A DNA stretch of 64,000 nt from Mytilinidion resinicola (Eukaryota; Ascomycota; Dothideomycetes; Mytilinidiales; Mytilinidiaceae), in the NCBI RefSeq assembly GCF_010093595.1, contig NW_022985445.1, forward strand, positions 1,565,835 to 1,629,834, read 5' to 3'. Of this stretch, positions 10,361-21,163 are shown piece by piece. The position numbers and the translations under genes were made by a program. Numbering within the stretch: the stretch's first letter is position 1; each line of letters begins with the position of its first letter. The notes under the pieces were generated by a model that did no database searches, had not been told where the DNA came from, and was given only the letters and a program-made list of their open reading frames with translations.

Positions 10361-13300
10361 GATTATAGTGTCACCAATATGCGACATACAGGCAATGCCT
10401 TGGTTCTATTGGCCCAATTAGGCAGATGTTCAACCCAGCGAACGGCTCCCCGGTTTCCCCAGCGCTTCTATTTCGGTCATGCAGCTCCCGAATTTTCGAG
10501 TCGCGGTTGAAACGTTCCAGGCAAGCCTACAAAGGTAGGTATGGAAAATCGCTTCGTCGACGCTGCTAACGCCAAAGGATCTGAAGTCGACGCCTTTCTG
10601 TAAATAGGAACAACGCAGCGCGCGGGTAAAGGCTAGCGATCAATGACAGTTCACTCCGTCAACGGATGGTGCCGTCTTGGTGTACCAAACCTCGGATCGG
10701 AGAGGCCATGACGTGGAATGACAGACTTTGGGGCTAACGGGCCAGGCACAAGGTGGGCTCGACTACACATCATCGGCTCTTGAACGGCATGCGGAAGGCC
10801 CAAGATTTGAGATGATGTGGGGAAGAAAGGCTAACGGCGGGACCTGATAAGAATGTCATGACCCGAGATACCTACCCTCGGGAGAATTGTCTCCACATGG
10901 CATGAATCGAAATCTCCTTCTAGACCAGGGGCTGGGATGCAGCTCCACAAGTTCCTGGACCCTTGACCGCGAGGACGTGGATGTCCAGGGCTTGTGGAAC
11001 CCTGAGCTTCCTATTCGAGCGGATTACCCAGCTAGCTTCCAGGATGGGGGCAAGTCCACCAAGCGAAGTTTGCAAGAGATTATGCTCGACGCTCTGAAGA
11101 GGCAAAGTCGCCGCGTATCCTGCCGGCGTCGCAGTCGGTAAAGAAAAACCTTGAGGATCGCGCGGAGCCGGGTTTCATCATCCTTCAGACGGGTTTCTCA
11201 CAAGGCTGAGAAGCAGAAATCAGGCGGTGGTGAACTGACCTGTCGATCCACCACTCGAAGCTCTCTGGTGCTCTTTCCACACTAGCAAGACGAACTGCAT
11301 GCGGTGTGCGTCTCCCCCGAATATATCACCACTTGTTGGCCGAGTCAAGGTATGCGTCGAGCGTGGTGGACGCCAACAATGTGGAGATGTCAAGTCGGCC
11401 GCGGCCTGCCGGAAGTTGATTGTCCCAGTCTTCGAAGAGCTGGTGGAAGATCGGAGGGCTTCTATAATCTCCCAGCGATCTGACGGAGGAAAAAGGGTGA
11501 CGAAGCAGGTCTAGCGGAAGCCACGGTCCACGACACACTTCCCCGGCGCTGACTGTCTAGCATGCTACGCTAGGCGCAACACTAAGGCGGAATGCAGGGG
11601 GGTAGCCTTCCGTGATCGCCTGTTTACTTGAGTCGCAAGACAAAGAGGCCAGGCCGGTCGAGCGTGGTGGTAGAATTGGCAGAGCCGGAGGTGCTGCCAG
11701 AGGCGTCTCGCGATGCTCTTCAGCGTTAACAAGTCCTGTCCGCTCGCGTAGGACGAAACACTGGTTCTCTGTGTACCTGCATATGTTCCTGCATTAGCTG
11801 GCCAGCAGATTTTGTGGACTGACTCCAGCTTGTGCAGATGTGGGGCATTCCTACGACTTCTATTGGCTCTATTCGAGAACAGCGCGGAGACCGACAATGG
11901 CGAGCAGAAACACTCGACGTTCTTCTGGAACACTTGTCCGCCAGGGGGATAGGATGTGTGGGCGTAACGCAGAGGCCCGTGACGCCGACGTGCATTGATG
12001 GCGCGCCTGTGCTCTTCAGTTTATGAATCGTGTCCTCCAGAGGCCACGGCTTAGGGCAGCGAGAGGCCAGTCCCGAAACGAACTTGTTAGCTGGTCTCAG
12101 AACGCAATGCAGCTGGTGGTCATCGCCACTCCCCCAAAATAGCAACGCGGGAGAGTTATGTCCGCCTGCATGGGCACGTAACAGGCACCCAGCACGGTGC
12201 GAGGCGACATGCACAAGCAGCGACGTTGTGGTGCCACACCGGACCCGTTTTCAGTGATTGATTTATCGCGGCCGTCAGCACGAGGCCTCGACGCCGTATC
12301 GATACCGGCCCGCCTTTTCCAGCCTCCCATGTCTGCGGTGCAGTGTGCTGAGTGCTTCACGGCGACGAGAAATTGAAACACTCGCTCCATGTCTCGAGGA
12401 GTTGAACCACGGTCGACAGGAAACAAATGACCACTCACAACTGTCTCTCCCCCACCATAAAGTCATCGCCGCTGCGTCTCACCATCCATGCGGTTGATTG
12501 AAGCGGTCGCCCATGACATCGTTCCCCACATGAAGCAGAGACGACTCGCCGGCCGAGCAAATCACCAGCGTGCCCCGAGGACGCCGCGCTTCTTGGGAGA
12601 CTCTTTGAAAAGCAGTTCCTGCATGAGATGCAGGTCTCGTTGATCGCACCACGCCGCCACTGCTGCAGGATCACCCACAACGCACGAGACTGAGCTGACT
12701 TGCGGCCGGCGTGTCGCGTCTCGCCATCTCGCCCACTCACGGCCTCCGATACGGTCTGCGATTTGAGGGACGCGCGCCCCGGAGGTTTCCCATTCGCTGA
12801 GGCGTGGTGGGAAGTTGGGTCTCGCGGAGTGATTGAGTGTGACAGCCACCTGCACTCACCAACAGCGGCGCGATACGGCGGGCCAAAGGCCTATCGATAC
12901 CCATCCCACATGCCCACATGCGCGCGGGTTTCTCAAGAAGAAAAGTCTCACAGTGGGTGGCCACCGGGCCGCCACACAGGGACCGGGCCTGTCCTGTTGA
13001 CGGCAACATATCGATTGTCCAATCTGGGGTGCTGGGAGGATGCCAGGAGGACAGCATCGCACCGCGATAGGCTGATGGCGGAGCTGGGCCCGGCACCCGT
13101 TGACACAGGCTGAAGGGCATGTCGCGCTCTTCCCGCTTCCGCACGAGGGACGCTCTGAATCACACATTACGGCGCCCAGGCTGTGTGGTTGGCTTGCAGA
13201 CCTGCCCGAAGGCAACGAATCGCCGGGTACACTGGCCGTCGCGCAGTTCGTTTGGGCAGCACACGGCGGCGGACTGGAGCCTGTGGGAGCGTGAGACGTC

Positions 13301-13690
13301 GCCAGGGTCGCTGTCGCCGCCCAAACGAGTCGGTGTGCGCAGGAGGCCAGCAGTTGTGCAGAGCGCTAGGTTTCATGGATTCGTCGGCCCCGAATCTGCA
13401 GTGTGGCAGCTCGCAATCAGCAAGCCTGCTGGTGGTGAGATGCCCCGGCGTGGCGCTAAACTTAGGCCTCCTCCAGCATAAAATAATGCCGCGTGGACGG
13501 ACTTGCCGCTCTAACGAAGCTGGAGCCAGTCGCGGTGTCGAATCCCACGACTCGTGCGTTAGCCTGCCGCAGGGGTTGTATGCAGCCAGAGTGCTGCGCC
13601 TTTCGCCGTCCCGAGGGCCCTCCCACCGTGGTTTAAGCCAATTCCCGCGCTGTTGCTCAGGCACAGGTCATCTTTACTTCTTTCGCATGT
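10361..13690. other. GC-richer, ORF-dense region without a recognisable gene
   Basis: Across roughly 3.3 kb all six frames contain overlapping open stretches of 60-170 codons, as expected from a stop-poor base composition rather than from coding. None has a recognisable domain, signal peptide or convincing splice chain. It lies upstream of the Msn2/4-type factor and could be its extended regulatory region or a long non-coding transcript; neither is shown. Confidence 0.45.
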
Positions 13691-14252
13691 GCCGCTAGCT
13701 TAATCGTTGTCTCGTCTCTCGCTGATCTGGGCATTTACTTATCCCGCCCGTGTCCCATCACTCGTTCCATTTCCTTGTCCAAGGTTTATCAACCGTCGTC
13801 ACTCGTCTTTCCCTTTCCCCATCTACTCTTTTTGTGCTTCATATTCTCTTTTGGATATCTCTCGTGCTGTTCCTTTGTGCAACAGCTTCGACAGTATCCG
13901 GCCCTTCCTTAGCCTTCCAACCGAGCGCCCATGACCCTCGAACCCTCTCAGTAAATACCTAGTAGACAGCATCGATTCGTCCTTGCTGTTGTCCTGTCGC
14001 TCACTGCAGCCTTTCCCCTTGTATCCGTCCTCTTGTCCAGCTACTCGGTCTGCTATACCGCCTGTAACCTTAATCCAAACTCGAAACCTTCCGATCTCGA
14101 CCTCGAACACTTTCGGAGTCACTTCGAACCACTTCGAACCACTGTAGAATACTACTAACTACCTGTCTCAACAACGAAGCTGTGAGTGATGCGGCGTCGT
14201 GCGTGGAATGCTGGTGCTGACATTCCGATCCAGAACACCAACACCATACGCA
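13691..14252 (+). promoter_or_regulatory. Pyrimidine-rich 5' leader with probable UTR intron
   Basis: A C/T-rich tract runs from about 13700 to 14170, typical of fungal core promoters and leaders. A GTGAGT donor at 14180 and a CGATCCAG acceptor ending at 14232 bracket a probable 5' UTR intron just before the ATG at 14253. The splice prediction is by eye. Confidence 0.5.
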
Positions 14253-16141
14253 ATGGAAGGCACATACCCAATGCACCCTTCGCAGGCCATGAGCCAGTCG
14301 CCATTCTTCTATTATAACCCCGATCCGAGCCCAGAGAACCGCCAGCACGGCCACTTCACCCCACATCCCAACGGTCTACCAAACACGCCTTACCAGCAGT
14401 GCCAGGATGGCTACTACCAGCCCAACATGGTCTTCACCCGCCCGTCGTCATCGGATTCGCAGGGCTCCTACGTGCAGCGGAATGCCTACGTTCCTCAATC
14501 GCTTATGACACCCGTGGCATCGCCTCAGCCAATGTACCAGAAGCCTACGATCCTCATCCAGCAAGACTCGCCGTATCTGCATCCATTGGATACCGATTTC
14601 TCGGATATGCGCTTTGCACCTGCGACACCACCACTTTCGTCGTCTGGCAGCGCCATCAGCAGCCCGCCGTCGACTTGCGACATCCTGCCTACGCCGGTGA
14701 ACGGCACGTTCTTCCAGAGCGAAGGCTTGAAGGGTGTGAAGATGGGATGTGAGGAGGAGGTCTTCTCCGAGATTCTTGCGGGCGGTGACTGGACTCGATC
14801 GGCATCGCCGCCAATGACCCCAGGTGCGTATTTTTAGATGTAACCCATTTTTCGACTGCATCGCAGCGTGAGGGTGTGTTTGACGCGGTGACCGTGGGTG
14901 CGGTAGAGTTTGTGGTGAATTGTTTGCGGGCGTCTTGCTGATGATTCTCAGTGTTCATCCAGAACCCTTCGGCTATGTGCGCGGGCCAAGGCTCCTACCT
15001 TTTGTCGGCCACATCGTGCCCGTCGCTCTCGCCCTCGCCATCACCAATCCCGCGATCCGCGTGCGACACCGAGAACAACTTCTGCGACCCGCGCAACCTC
15101 ACCGTCTCGTCGAGTTCCGCCAACTTCGCCTGCCTGCCAACGCTCTGCCCCGGCGACGACGAGGAGCACAAGCTAATTCTCAAAGGTGACTCCAAGCCAT
15201 CGGCCGACGAGCTTGCTGCATCGTCCAGCTTCGGCGATCTCTCCACCGGCCTGCCCACCTTTGAGCCTCTCTTCGAGCTCGACTCTGAGGACGACTTCAC
15301 CGGCCTCGTGCAGTTCCCTGCTTCAGAGAACGTCCACTTCCACGGCAACAAGCGCCAGCGCACCGAGCTGCTTCCTCTCTCCCCCGAAGACGACGGTCTT
15401 GCGAGTGAAGAGAGCTTCACCGACTTTGAGGACGACTTCGCTGTCAGCGGCCTGCTCACTCCCTGTGACACCGACTCTTTCTCCTCTGACGACATGACAA
15501 TGAACGCTGCCAACAACAGGCAGATGAAGTACGAGGCTGATGAGGATAGCGAGTCTGAATCCGAATACCAGGGCGACGCATACACCTCCCACGGCAACGG
15601 CACCAAGTCTCACTCTGGGTCTGGTCAGCACCAATCTTCCGGCCAGGGCAGCTCTGAGAACGCCGTCGCTTCCAGCTCTGATGATGGTGCCCGCACTCCC
15701 CCCACTTCGGCCCCCACCAGCCGCCGTGGTCGCAAGCAGTCCCTGACTGAAGACCCATCGAAGACCTTCGTATGCACTCTCTGCTCGCGTCGCTTCCGCC
15801 GCCAGGAACACCTGAAGCGCCACTACCGATCCCTCCACACCCACGATAAGCCCTTCGAGTGCACCGACTGCGGCAAGAAGTTCTCTCGCAGCGACAACCT
15901 CTCGCAGCATCAACGCACTCATGGCACTGGTGCAGTCGTCATGGGTGTCCTCGATGACGCAGAGCTGCGAAGGCAGAAGGAGGAGTCGTACGACAGCCAA
16001 GATCCCGGCATGCTCGGAGCCATCCTCTACAGCGCTGCCGCCGCCGTGTCAAGCAGCAGTGGCTCGGAGTCTTATTCCGACATGGATCGCAGCCCATCAG
16101 GCTCTGACAAGAAGTACCGCAAGAGGAAGCGGGATGAGTAG
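14253..16141 (+). CDS. C2H2 zinc-finger transcription factor, Msn2/Msn4 type
   Basis: Two exons, 14253-14823 and 14952-16141, give 586 aa. Two adjacent C2H2 fingers lie at about residues 463-514: finger 1 has C465/C468/H481/H486 and finger 2 C494/C497/H510/H514, with recognition-helix residues RRQEHLKRH and SRSDNLSQH. This pair and the following GAVVMGVL match the stress regulators Msn2/4 of yeast, MsnA of Aspergillus and Seb1 of Trichoderma, which bind AGGGG stress elements. The N-terminus is Gln/Pro/Ser-rich and the middle is acidic ([10 protein letters not shown]), an activation-domain composition. The tail is basic ([10 protein letters not shown]), possibly a nuclear signal. An upstream in-frame ATG at 14199 lies in the probable UTR intron, so the start at 14253 is preferred. 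Confidence 0.9.
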
Positions 16142-17119
16142 ATGAACTTCAGGTTCACGTGTGCAAACTTCTCCTTTCTCTGGAACCGACGGTGGTCTCT
16201 TTTGACCTCGTCTTGGTTCTTTATTACGAACAGACATGAACAACAACTCTCCCTTGATGGAGATCCTAATGTCAGGCGATCTTCGTCTACTTGATGTCGT
16301 AACGTTGGGGCGGCGAAGGTAGATGGGTTAAATTGGTTGGCGGTGGGAATCATCGGCGCGGGACATCCTTTCGAAAAAGTCCTTCATTCCCATACTTTTT
16401 CTTTGTGTATTCTACCTCTGCTTTTGCTCTCTTTGCTTCATACATTTCGCATCTGCGTCTTGTAAGCATTTGTGCATGTGTTTCAATAATTCCAGCGTTG
16501 ATTTTGGTGTTGCTAGTATGGGAAGGCAAATGGAGGGAATGGGTGACATGGAAGGGGTAGAATTTGGTGTTTTTTGCTGGAATTATCTGGGTTTTGACAC
16601 AGCTTCGCGTCGGCGGCTCGTCAATTCGCTTTGCCTTCCTACTTTCGTTGTAATATTGCTGCGGATTACGCCGCGAGCTGCAATTCTGGCAATTTTCTCT
16701 TCGACTCCTGTAATTCTCCTTTTGCTCTGTTTTGATGTAGTTTAGTGTGCTGGCACATTGCATCATCTTTGAACTTATTAGTTCGCCACAAAATTGCGTA
16801 AACACTATAATCACCACTGGCCTTTTTGAATATGCGTGATGTATACCCGTACTCATTTGTCCACTGTATCCGGATTCGACGTGGGATACTGCGAGCAAAC
16901 TTCATGGAGTTGCTTGCACAGTCACGTGCTACCGTCCTGATAAAACCCCAGTTTGATACTAGATTTTACAACCTTCCACATGAAAACCTCCATCAGCCAT
17001 CCGACACCATACCTCTCAACCCAGCTCCCCACCACAAAAAAAACCCAACCTCTGATCAAAATCCCCTAACTTCCACAAACAAGCCCGCAACCACCCACCA
17101 CCTACCCCTCTCGCCAACC
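16142..17119. other. Intergenic: 3' UTR of the zinc-finger gene and DPH6 promoter
   Basis: About 980 bp, AT-richer than its neighbours, with no gene recognised. The last 150 bases before DPH6 are C/A-rich and free of T runs, like a fungal leader. Confidence 0.55.
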
Positions 17120-17137
17120 ATGCAATGCCAGGCCTAA
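17120..17137 (+). promoter_or_regulatory. Five-codon upstream ORF overlapping the DPH6 start
   Basis: ATG at 17120 opens a frame MQCQA and stops at TAA 17135-17137. It begins 5 nt before the DPH6 ATG at 17125 and overlaps it in a different frame. The upstream ATG has the better context (CCAACCATGC against ATGCAATGCC), so scanning ribosomes should often meet it first. Confidence 0.6.
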
Positions 17138-19770
17138 AAGTCATCGCCCTAATCTCCGGCGGGAAGGACTCCCTCTACTCAATCCTGCACTGTATCTCCA
17201 ACGGCCACTCAATCGTCGCACTCGCAAACATCTACCCCGCCCCGCTATCAGGCGCAGAAGACCAGCAAAATGGCCCTGACAACGACGACGACGACGACGA
17301 CGATATCAACAGCTACATGTACCAGACGGTCGGCCACACCGTCATCCCGCTGTACGCGCAGGCGCTCGAGCTGCCGCTGTACCGCCAGCCGATCCACGGG
17401 TCGGCCGTGAATGCGGAGAAGGAGTATGCTCCTGCGCCGGTGTCTAGAGAGCGACAGCGGCAGCAGGGGAGTGCGGATTCCAGTACCGAAGCTGGAGCCC
17501 ACGAAGAAGATGAGACGGAGTCCCTCGTCCCGCTGCTTCTGAAGGTAATGAAGGCGCACCCGGACGCCAGCGCCGTCTCCACGGGCGCGATCCTCAGCAC
17601 GTACCAGCGCACGCGCGTGGAGTCGGTAGCCGTGCGCCTCGGGCTCGTGCCGCTGGCGTATCTGTGGCAGTATACGTCGCTGCCGCCGTACTCGCAGGCG
17701 GCGCTGCTGGAGGATATGGCGGCGGTGGAGCAGGAGGCGAGGATTGTGAAGGTGGCGTCCGGGGGGCTGGATGAGACGTTTTTGTGGGAGGATGTGGCGA
17801 GTCCGCGGACGGTGGGGAGGTTGAGGAGGGTGATGGAGAGGTTTGGGGCGGCGGATGGGGCGGTGGTAGGGGAGGGAGGGGAGTTTGAGACGTTGGCGGT
17901 TGATGGGCCGAGGGGGTTGTGGAAGAGGAGGATTGAGGTGGATGTTGGGGGGACGGTTTTGGGGGGAGGGGGGAGTGCTTCTGTGAGGTTTCGGGGGGCG
18001 AGTGTGGTGGAGAAAGATGAGAGTGGTGGGCAAAGTGATGGGATGAAGCGGTTGAGGAAGCCGGATTTGTTGGACGATGAGTTTGAAGACCTATTGAAGC
18101 ACTCCGCAGAGGAGGAGTCGGTGATCACTTCAAAAGATTCCATTCCAGCCAAAGGACTATCAGGTCTATCAACCCACCAGCAGAATCTCCCAACATGGGA
18201 GCTCGCGGAATCAGGAAACATCCTCTCGATATCCAACATGACTGCTCCCGAAGCGGGTAGCAACGCCAGCACTCAGCTCTCTTCTATCATGGCTCGCCTC
18301 ATATCTTTGCTCCAAAGCTACAAATGCGAGTCTTCGAACGTTATCTTCAGTACATTGCTTCTCCGCTCAATGTCAGACTTTACAACTATCAACCCAATAT
18401 ACGGCGCTCACTTCACGAAGCCGATTCCTCCCTCCCGCGTGACTGTAGCATGTGGCTCGTCTCTGCCTGAAGGTATTGAAGTCGTGCTCTCAGTAACCGT
18501 AAGCAAGAGTAATGCAAGACGAGGGTTGCACGTACAAAGCAGATCGTACTGGGCTCCTGCCAATATCGGTCCATACTCGCAGGCCGTAACAGTTCCGATT
18601 AACAACCTTCTAAAAGAAGCGCAAGATCGTCCCATCTGGGATAGCCCACAGATTGTCTATGTTGCCGGACAGATCCCTCTCGTGCCAGCAAGTATGGAAA
18701 TCGTAAAAGCAGACACAGAACAAACCACACCAGGAGAACTCGAGGGCTTCAAGACCCAAACAGTCCTAGCTCTACAGCACCTATGGCGAATCGGTAGAGT
18801 CATGAACGTAGGATGGTGGACCGGAGGAGTCGCTTTCATATCGCATTGTAGCAGTGACGAAGGAAGCAAGCGGGCGAAGCTAGCAGCCGAAGCCTGGAGA
18901 GCTATTCATTTAAAGCTGAAACCAAATCTCAATAGCGAAGACGAAGACGCAGAAGAGCAAGGAAACGACGTCGATGTCTGGCATACGAAACACGGAGGCT
19001 TCAGCGGCAGCGAAGGCGTCGAGACAGACCAGCGCCCAGCTTTGCCGGATTACGACCGAGTCAATGGCGGAGGAGAAGGAGCGATACCGCCTTGCTTCAC
19101 AGCTCAAGTGCAAGAGTTGCCTCGCGCTGCTGATATCGAGTGGACTAGTGTTGGGCTGGCGAAAGCGAGCGTCAGCGTCATGAATACTACAGGCACACCC
19201 AGTATACACGTCACTGGAGTCCTCGACACGAGTTCCAGCTTCGTGTTCGTCGGTATTGAGGATGTGAAGGACTTGTTGGGCCTCGAAAAGGCGATCAGAG
19301 AGGCTCATGAGTGGGAGAGCGTCTCATGGACCCTCCAGACATATGATGATACTCCTCAAGCGGCTTTTGATGACTTGATTGGCAGTTTCCCGGATGGTGG
19401 TCCTGGCTCGCAGCCGCTTCAGGGAGATAAGGGCGACCATTTCTACGTCACGAAGATGACGCGGGCGCTGGCAGCGGAAGTAGCTAAGAATCCTATCGTC
19501 AAATACATGGCGGAGAACGATAGAGAAGACGGGAGCGATGCTAGGGGTCACATTTACTCCGAAGACGACCCTGAGAAGATTCAAAGGCTCTCGGCATCAG
19601 TGGAAAATCAGTACGTGGTTTACACCTCACAGGCCCTACCAACAGAGTGGCTGGAGGATATAGAGATCAAGAAGCAAATCATCCCGTGTCAACGCGTATG
19701 GGACGAGAATGGACACGAGTTGGCGGCCGTAGTAGTAGTCAGGAGGAATACGGAAGACCTAAGGGACTAG
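17125..19770 (+). CDS. DPH6: Diphthine-ammonia ligase with two RidA-like domains
   Basis: A single open frame of 881 aa. The N-terminal ATP-pyrophosphatase domain starts at once with LKVIALISGGKDSLYSI (SGGKDS at 11-16) and continues to about 320 with GEFETLAVDGP. Two YjgF/RidA-like domains follow, the first around 370-450 and the second around 475-600 (YWAPANIGPYSQA, VYVAGQIPLVP). Dph6 catalyses the ATP-dependent last amidation of diphthine on elongation factor 2, giving diphthamide. This domain order is the usual fungal one, and the length is on the long side because of acidic inserts, including a GAC run at about 17278-17303. Codon use is striking: about 17700-18060 is extremely G-rich on the coding strand, and the rest is balanced. 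No introns are needed. Confidence 0.92.
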   Translation: MPGLKVIALISGGKDSLYSILHCISNGHSIVALANIYPAPLSGAEDQQNGPDNDDDDDDDINSYMYQTVGHTVIPLYAQALELPLYRQPIHGSAVNAEKEYAPAPVSRERQRQQGSADSSTEAGAHEEDETESLVPLLLKVMKAHPDASAVSTGAILSTYQRTRVESVAVRLGLVPLAYLWQYTSLPPYSQAALLEDMAAVEQEARIVKVASGGLDETFLWEDVASPRTVGRLRRVMERFGAADGAVVGEGGEFETLAVDGPRGLWKRRIEVDVGGTVLGGGGSASVRFRGASVVEKDESGGQSDGMKRLRKPDLLDDEFEDLLKHSAEEESVITSKDSIPAKGLSGLSTHQQNLPTWELAESGNILSISNMTAPEAGSNASTQLSSIMARLISLLQSYKCESSNVIFSTLLLRSMSDFTTINPIYGAHFTKPIPPSRVTVACGSSLPEGIEVVLSVTVSKSNARRGLHVQSRSYWAPANIGPYSQAVTVPINNLLKEAQDRPIWDSPQIVYVAGQIPLVPASMEIVKADTEQTTPGELEGFKTQTVLALQHLWRIGRVMNVGWWTGGVAFISHCSSDEGSKRAKLAAEAWRAIHLKLKPNLNSEDEDAEEQGNDVDVWHTKHGGFSGSEGVETDQRPALPDYDRVNGGGEGAIPPCFTAQVQELPRAADIEWTSVGLAKASVSVMNTTGTPSIHVTGVLDTSSSFVFVGIEDVKDLLGLEKAIREAHEWESVSWTLQTYDDTPQAAFDDLIGSFPDGGPGSQPLQGDKGDHFYVTKMTRALAAEVAKNPIVKYMAENDREDGSDARGHIYSEDDPEKIQRLSASVENQYVVYTSQALPTEWLEDIEIKKQIIPCQRVWDENGHELAAVVVVRRNTEDLRD

Positions 19771-19975
19771 GGCATGGGCATGAATCGTATACTTTTTACG
19801 GACTTGACTCATGGTTCCCTCAACACGAATACCTTATGTCTACCAAAGCTAGGTCGGAAACGGAAAGAGATTCAACCGACTGGCATATCCGCTGGCTTTA
19901 CGTAGTCTCGTTAACGCCGTCTGAAAGATAACCCATTGAACGCCACATGATGCATGAATCTTGCAGCTGACAGGC

Positions 19976-20998
19976 CTAGAAGCGCTCTTTCATCCGAGAT
20001 GCTACGGTTCGTAGGTTTCCGTAAACCTAGGTTATGTTAGAGTTAAGAATGTGAATGGTGGAGATACGTACCTTTCCTGGAGGCGCACCGAGAATGAGAC
20101 TGACGATTGCTTCTCGTGCTAGTGATTTAAGTCATGGTCAGTGAAATTTCTCGAATATGAACGTAACGGACTAACCGATATGGATGTTCTTGAAACCACC
20201 CAAAATGTGTATTTTGGAGTCTGCCAGTACCACTCTCGTGCGGGATGAGTTCTCGATTGCAAATTTGGTTTTGCCGTCCTATCAGGAGTATGAGCACAGC
20301 TCCTAGGATATTTCGGCATTCAATCAATTACCTTGCCAGCAATTCGACCAATACATCTGCTTAGATGTTCTCCGGTTACTGCTTATTGTTAGTGGCATCC
20401 CAGACAACCGAGTGCTAGCGGAACGTACGGGTCTTGACATCCTTGATCTCAAAAGTCTCGATATACAGATCGTCCAGCCGCAACAGCGCAATGGCATCGT
20501 CTACGTCAAAGCCAAGAGTGAAAGCCCTGACGAAGTCTTCGCCCTTCTGAAGGGCTCCAGCCTGTGCCGACTTGGAGCTCCTCAGTTCAACGGCCTTTGA
20601 TTTCATGTTCATTCGCACGGCGAGTTTCAGATGCTCAACTAGGGGAGGATACATCTTGGGCCATGCAGCCTTCAGAGGCGACAAGCGGTGGGGGGGGATC
20701 GGGATTTTTCTCTGCTCTCTCCGGTATTTGATCTGGCTCTCGGCGGCGGGGGCGAACTGGGGGCGCCCGTCGATGGTCATGGCAGTATCGGTTGGCTGAT
20801 GTGAGGTCTGGGGGACTTCGACGGTATCAGAAGGAAGAGCATTTGGGTCTATGAGAGCAGTCTGTTCTTCTGTCGCGGGGTTAGGGAGGTCGCAGATAGT
20901 GGCGGAGGGAGGGTACCTGGTGCGGGAGGAGCTTCGGTCATAGTCTGATCCTCAGCCAGCGCTTCAGGGTCGCGGAGGAGGGCAGTCGGAGCAGGCAT
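19976..20998 (-). CDS. PNO1: KH-domain pre-rRNA processing factor Pno1/Dim2
   Basis: Six exons on the minus strand: 20998-20917, 20869-20429, 20378-20332, 20278-20176, 20118-20072 and 20026-19976, giving 256 aa. Hallmarks include IPIPPHRLSPLKAAWPKMYP, FTLGFDVDDAIALLRLDDLY, GEHLSRCIGRIAGKDGKTKF, ADSKIHILGGFKNIHIARE and the C-terminus YGNLRTVASRMKERF. These cover the two KH-like modules of Pno1/Dim2 (Rrp20), a nucleolar and cytoplasmic 40S assembly factor that binds the 3' end of 18S rRNA near Nob1. Each of five short introns falls at a position that keeps the conserved motif intact. The N-terminal 70 residues are acidic and less conserved. It shares a 165-bp divergent promoter with MDM31. Confidence 0.95.
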
Positions 20999-21163
20999 GA
21001 TTTCAGAAGTTGACTGTAGTATGTCGTTGTATAGCGGAGTTTGCGAGGCGCGGCAGTGTGAAGGCGAGGCCGATATTCAGCGCACGGCCGCAACCCGCGA
21101 ACAATTTCCATTCCAAAAGTAAAAGTTTGTGTTTCTGCCACCGCCTTCGCTTTTGATGATGGC
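20999..21163. promoter_or_regulatory. Divergent promoter PNO1/MDM31
   Basis: Only 165 bp separate the two start codons, so both core promoters lie in this interval. Confidence 0.6.

Noticed and set aside
13525..13552. tRNA-like T-loop TCGAATC in a GC-rich context
   Set aside because: No matching acceptor stem, D-arm or anticodon arm could be built around it.
12437..13700. Overlapping open frames of 100-170 codons on both strands
   Set aside because: No domain, no splice chain and mutual overlap in all frames; kept only as a composition observation.
15323..16000. 225-codon frame antisense to the zinc-finger gene
   Set aside because: Shadow of a coding exon; the plus-strand frame carries the zinc fingers.
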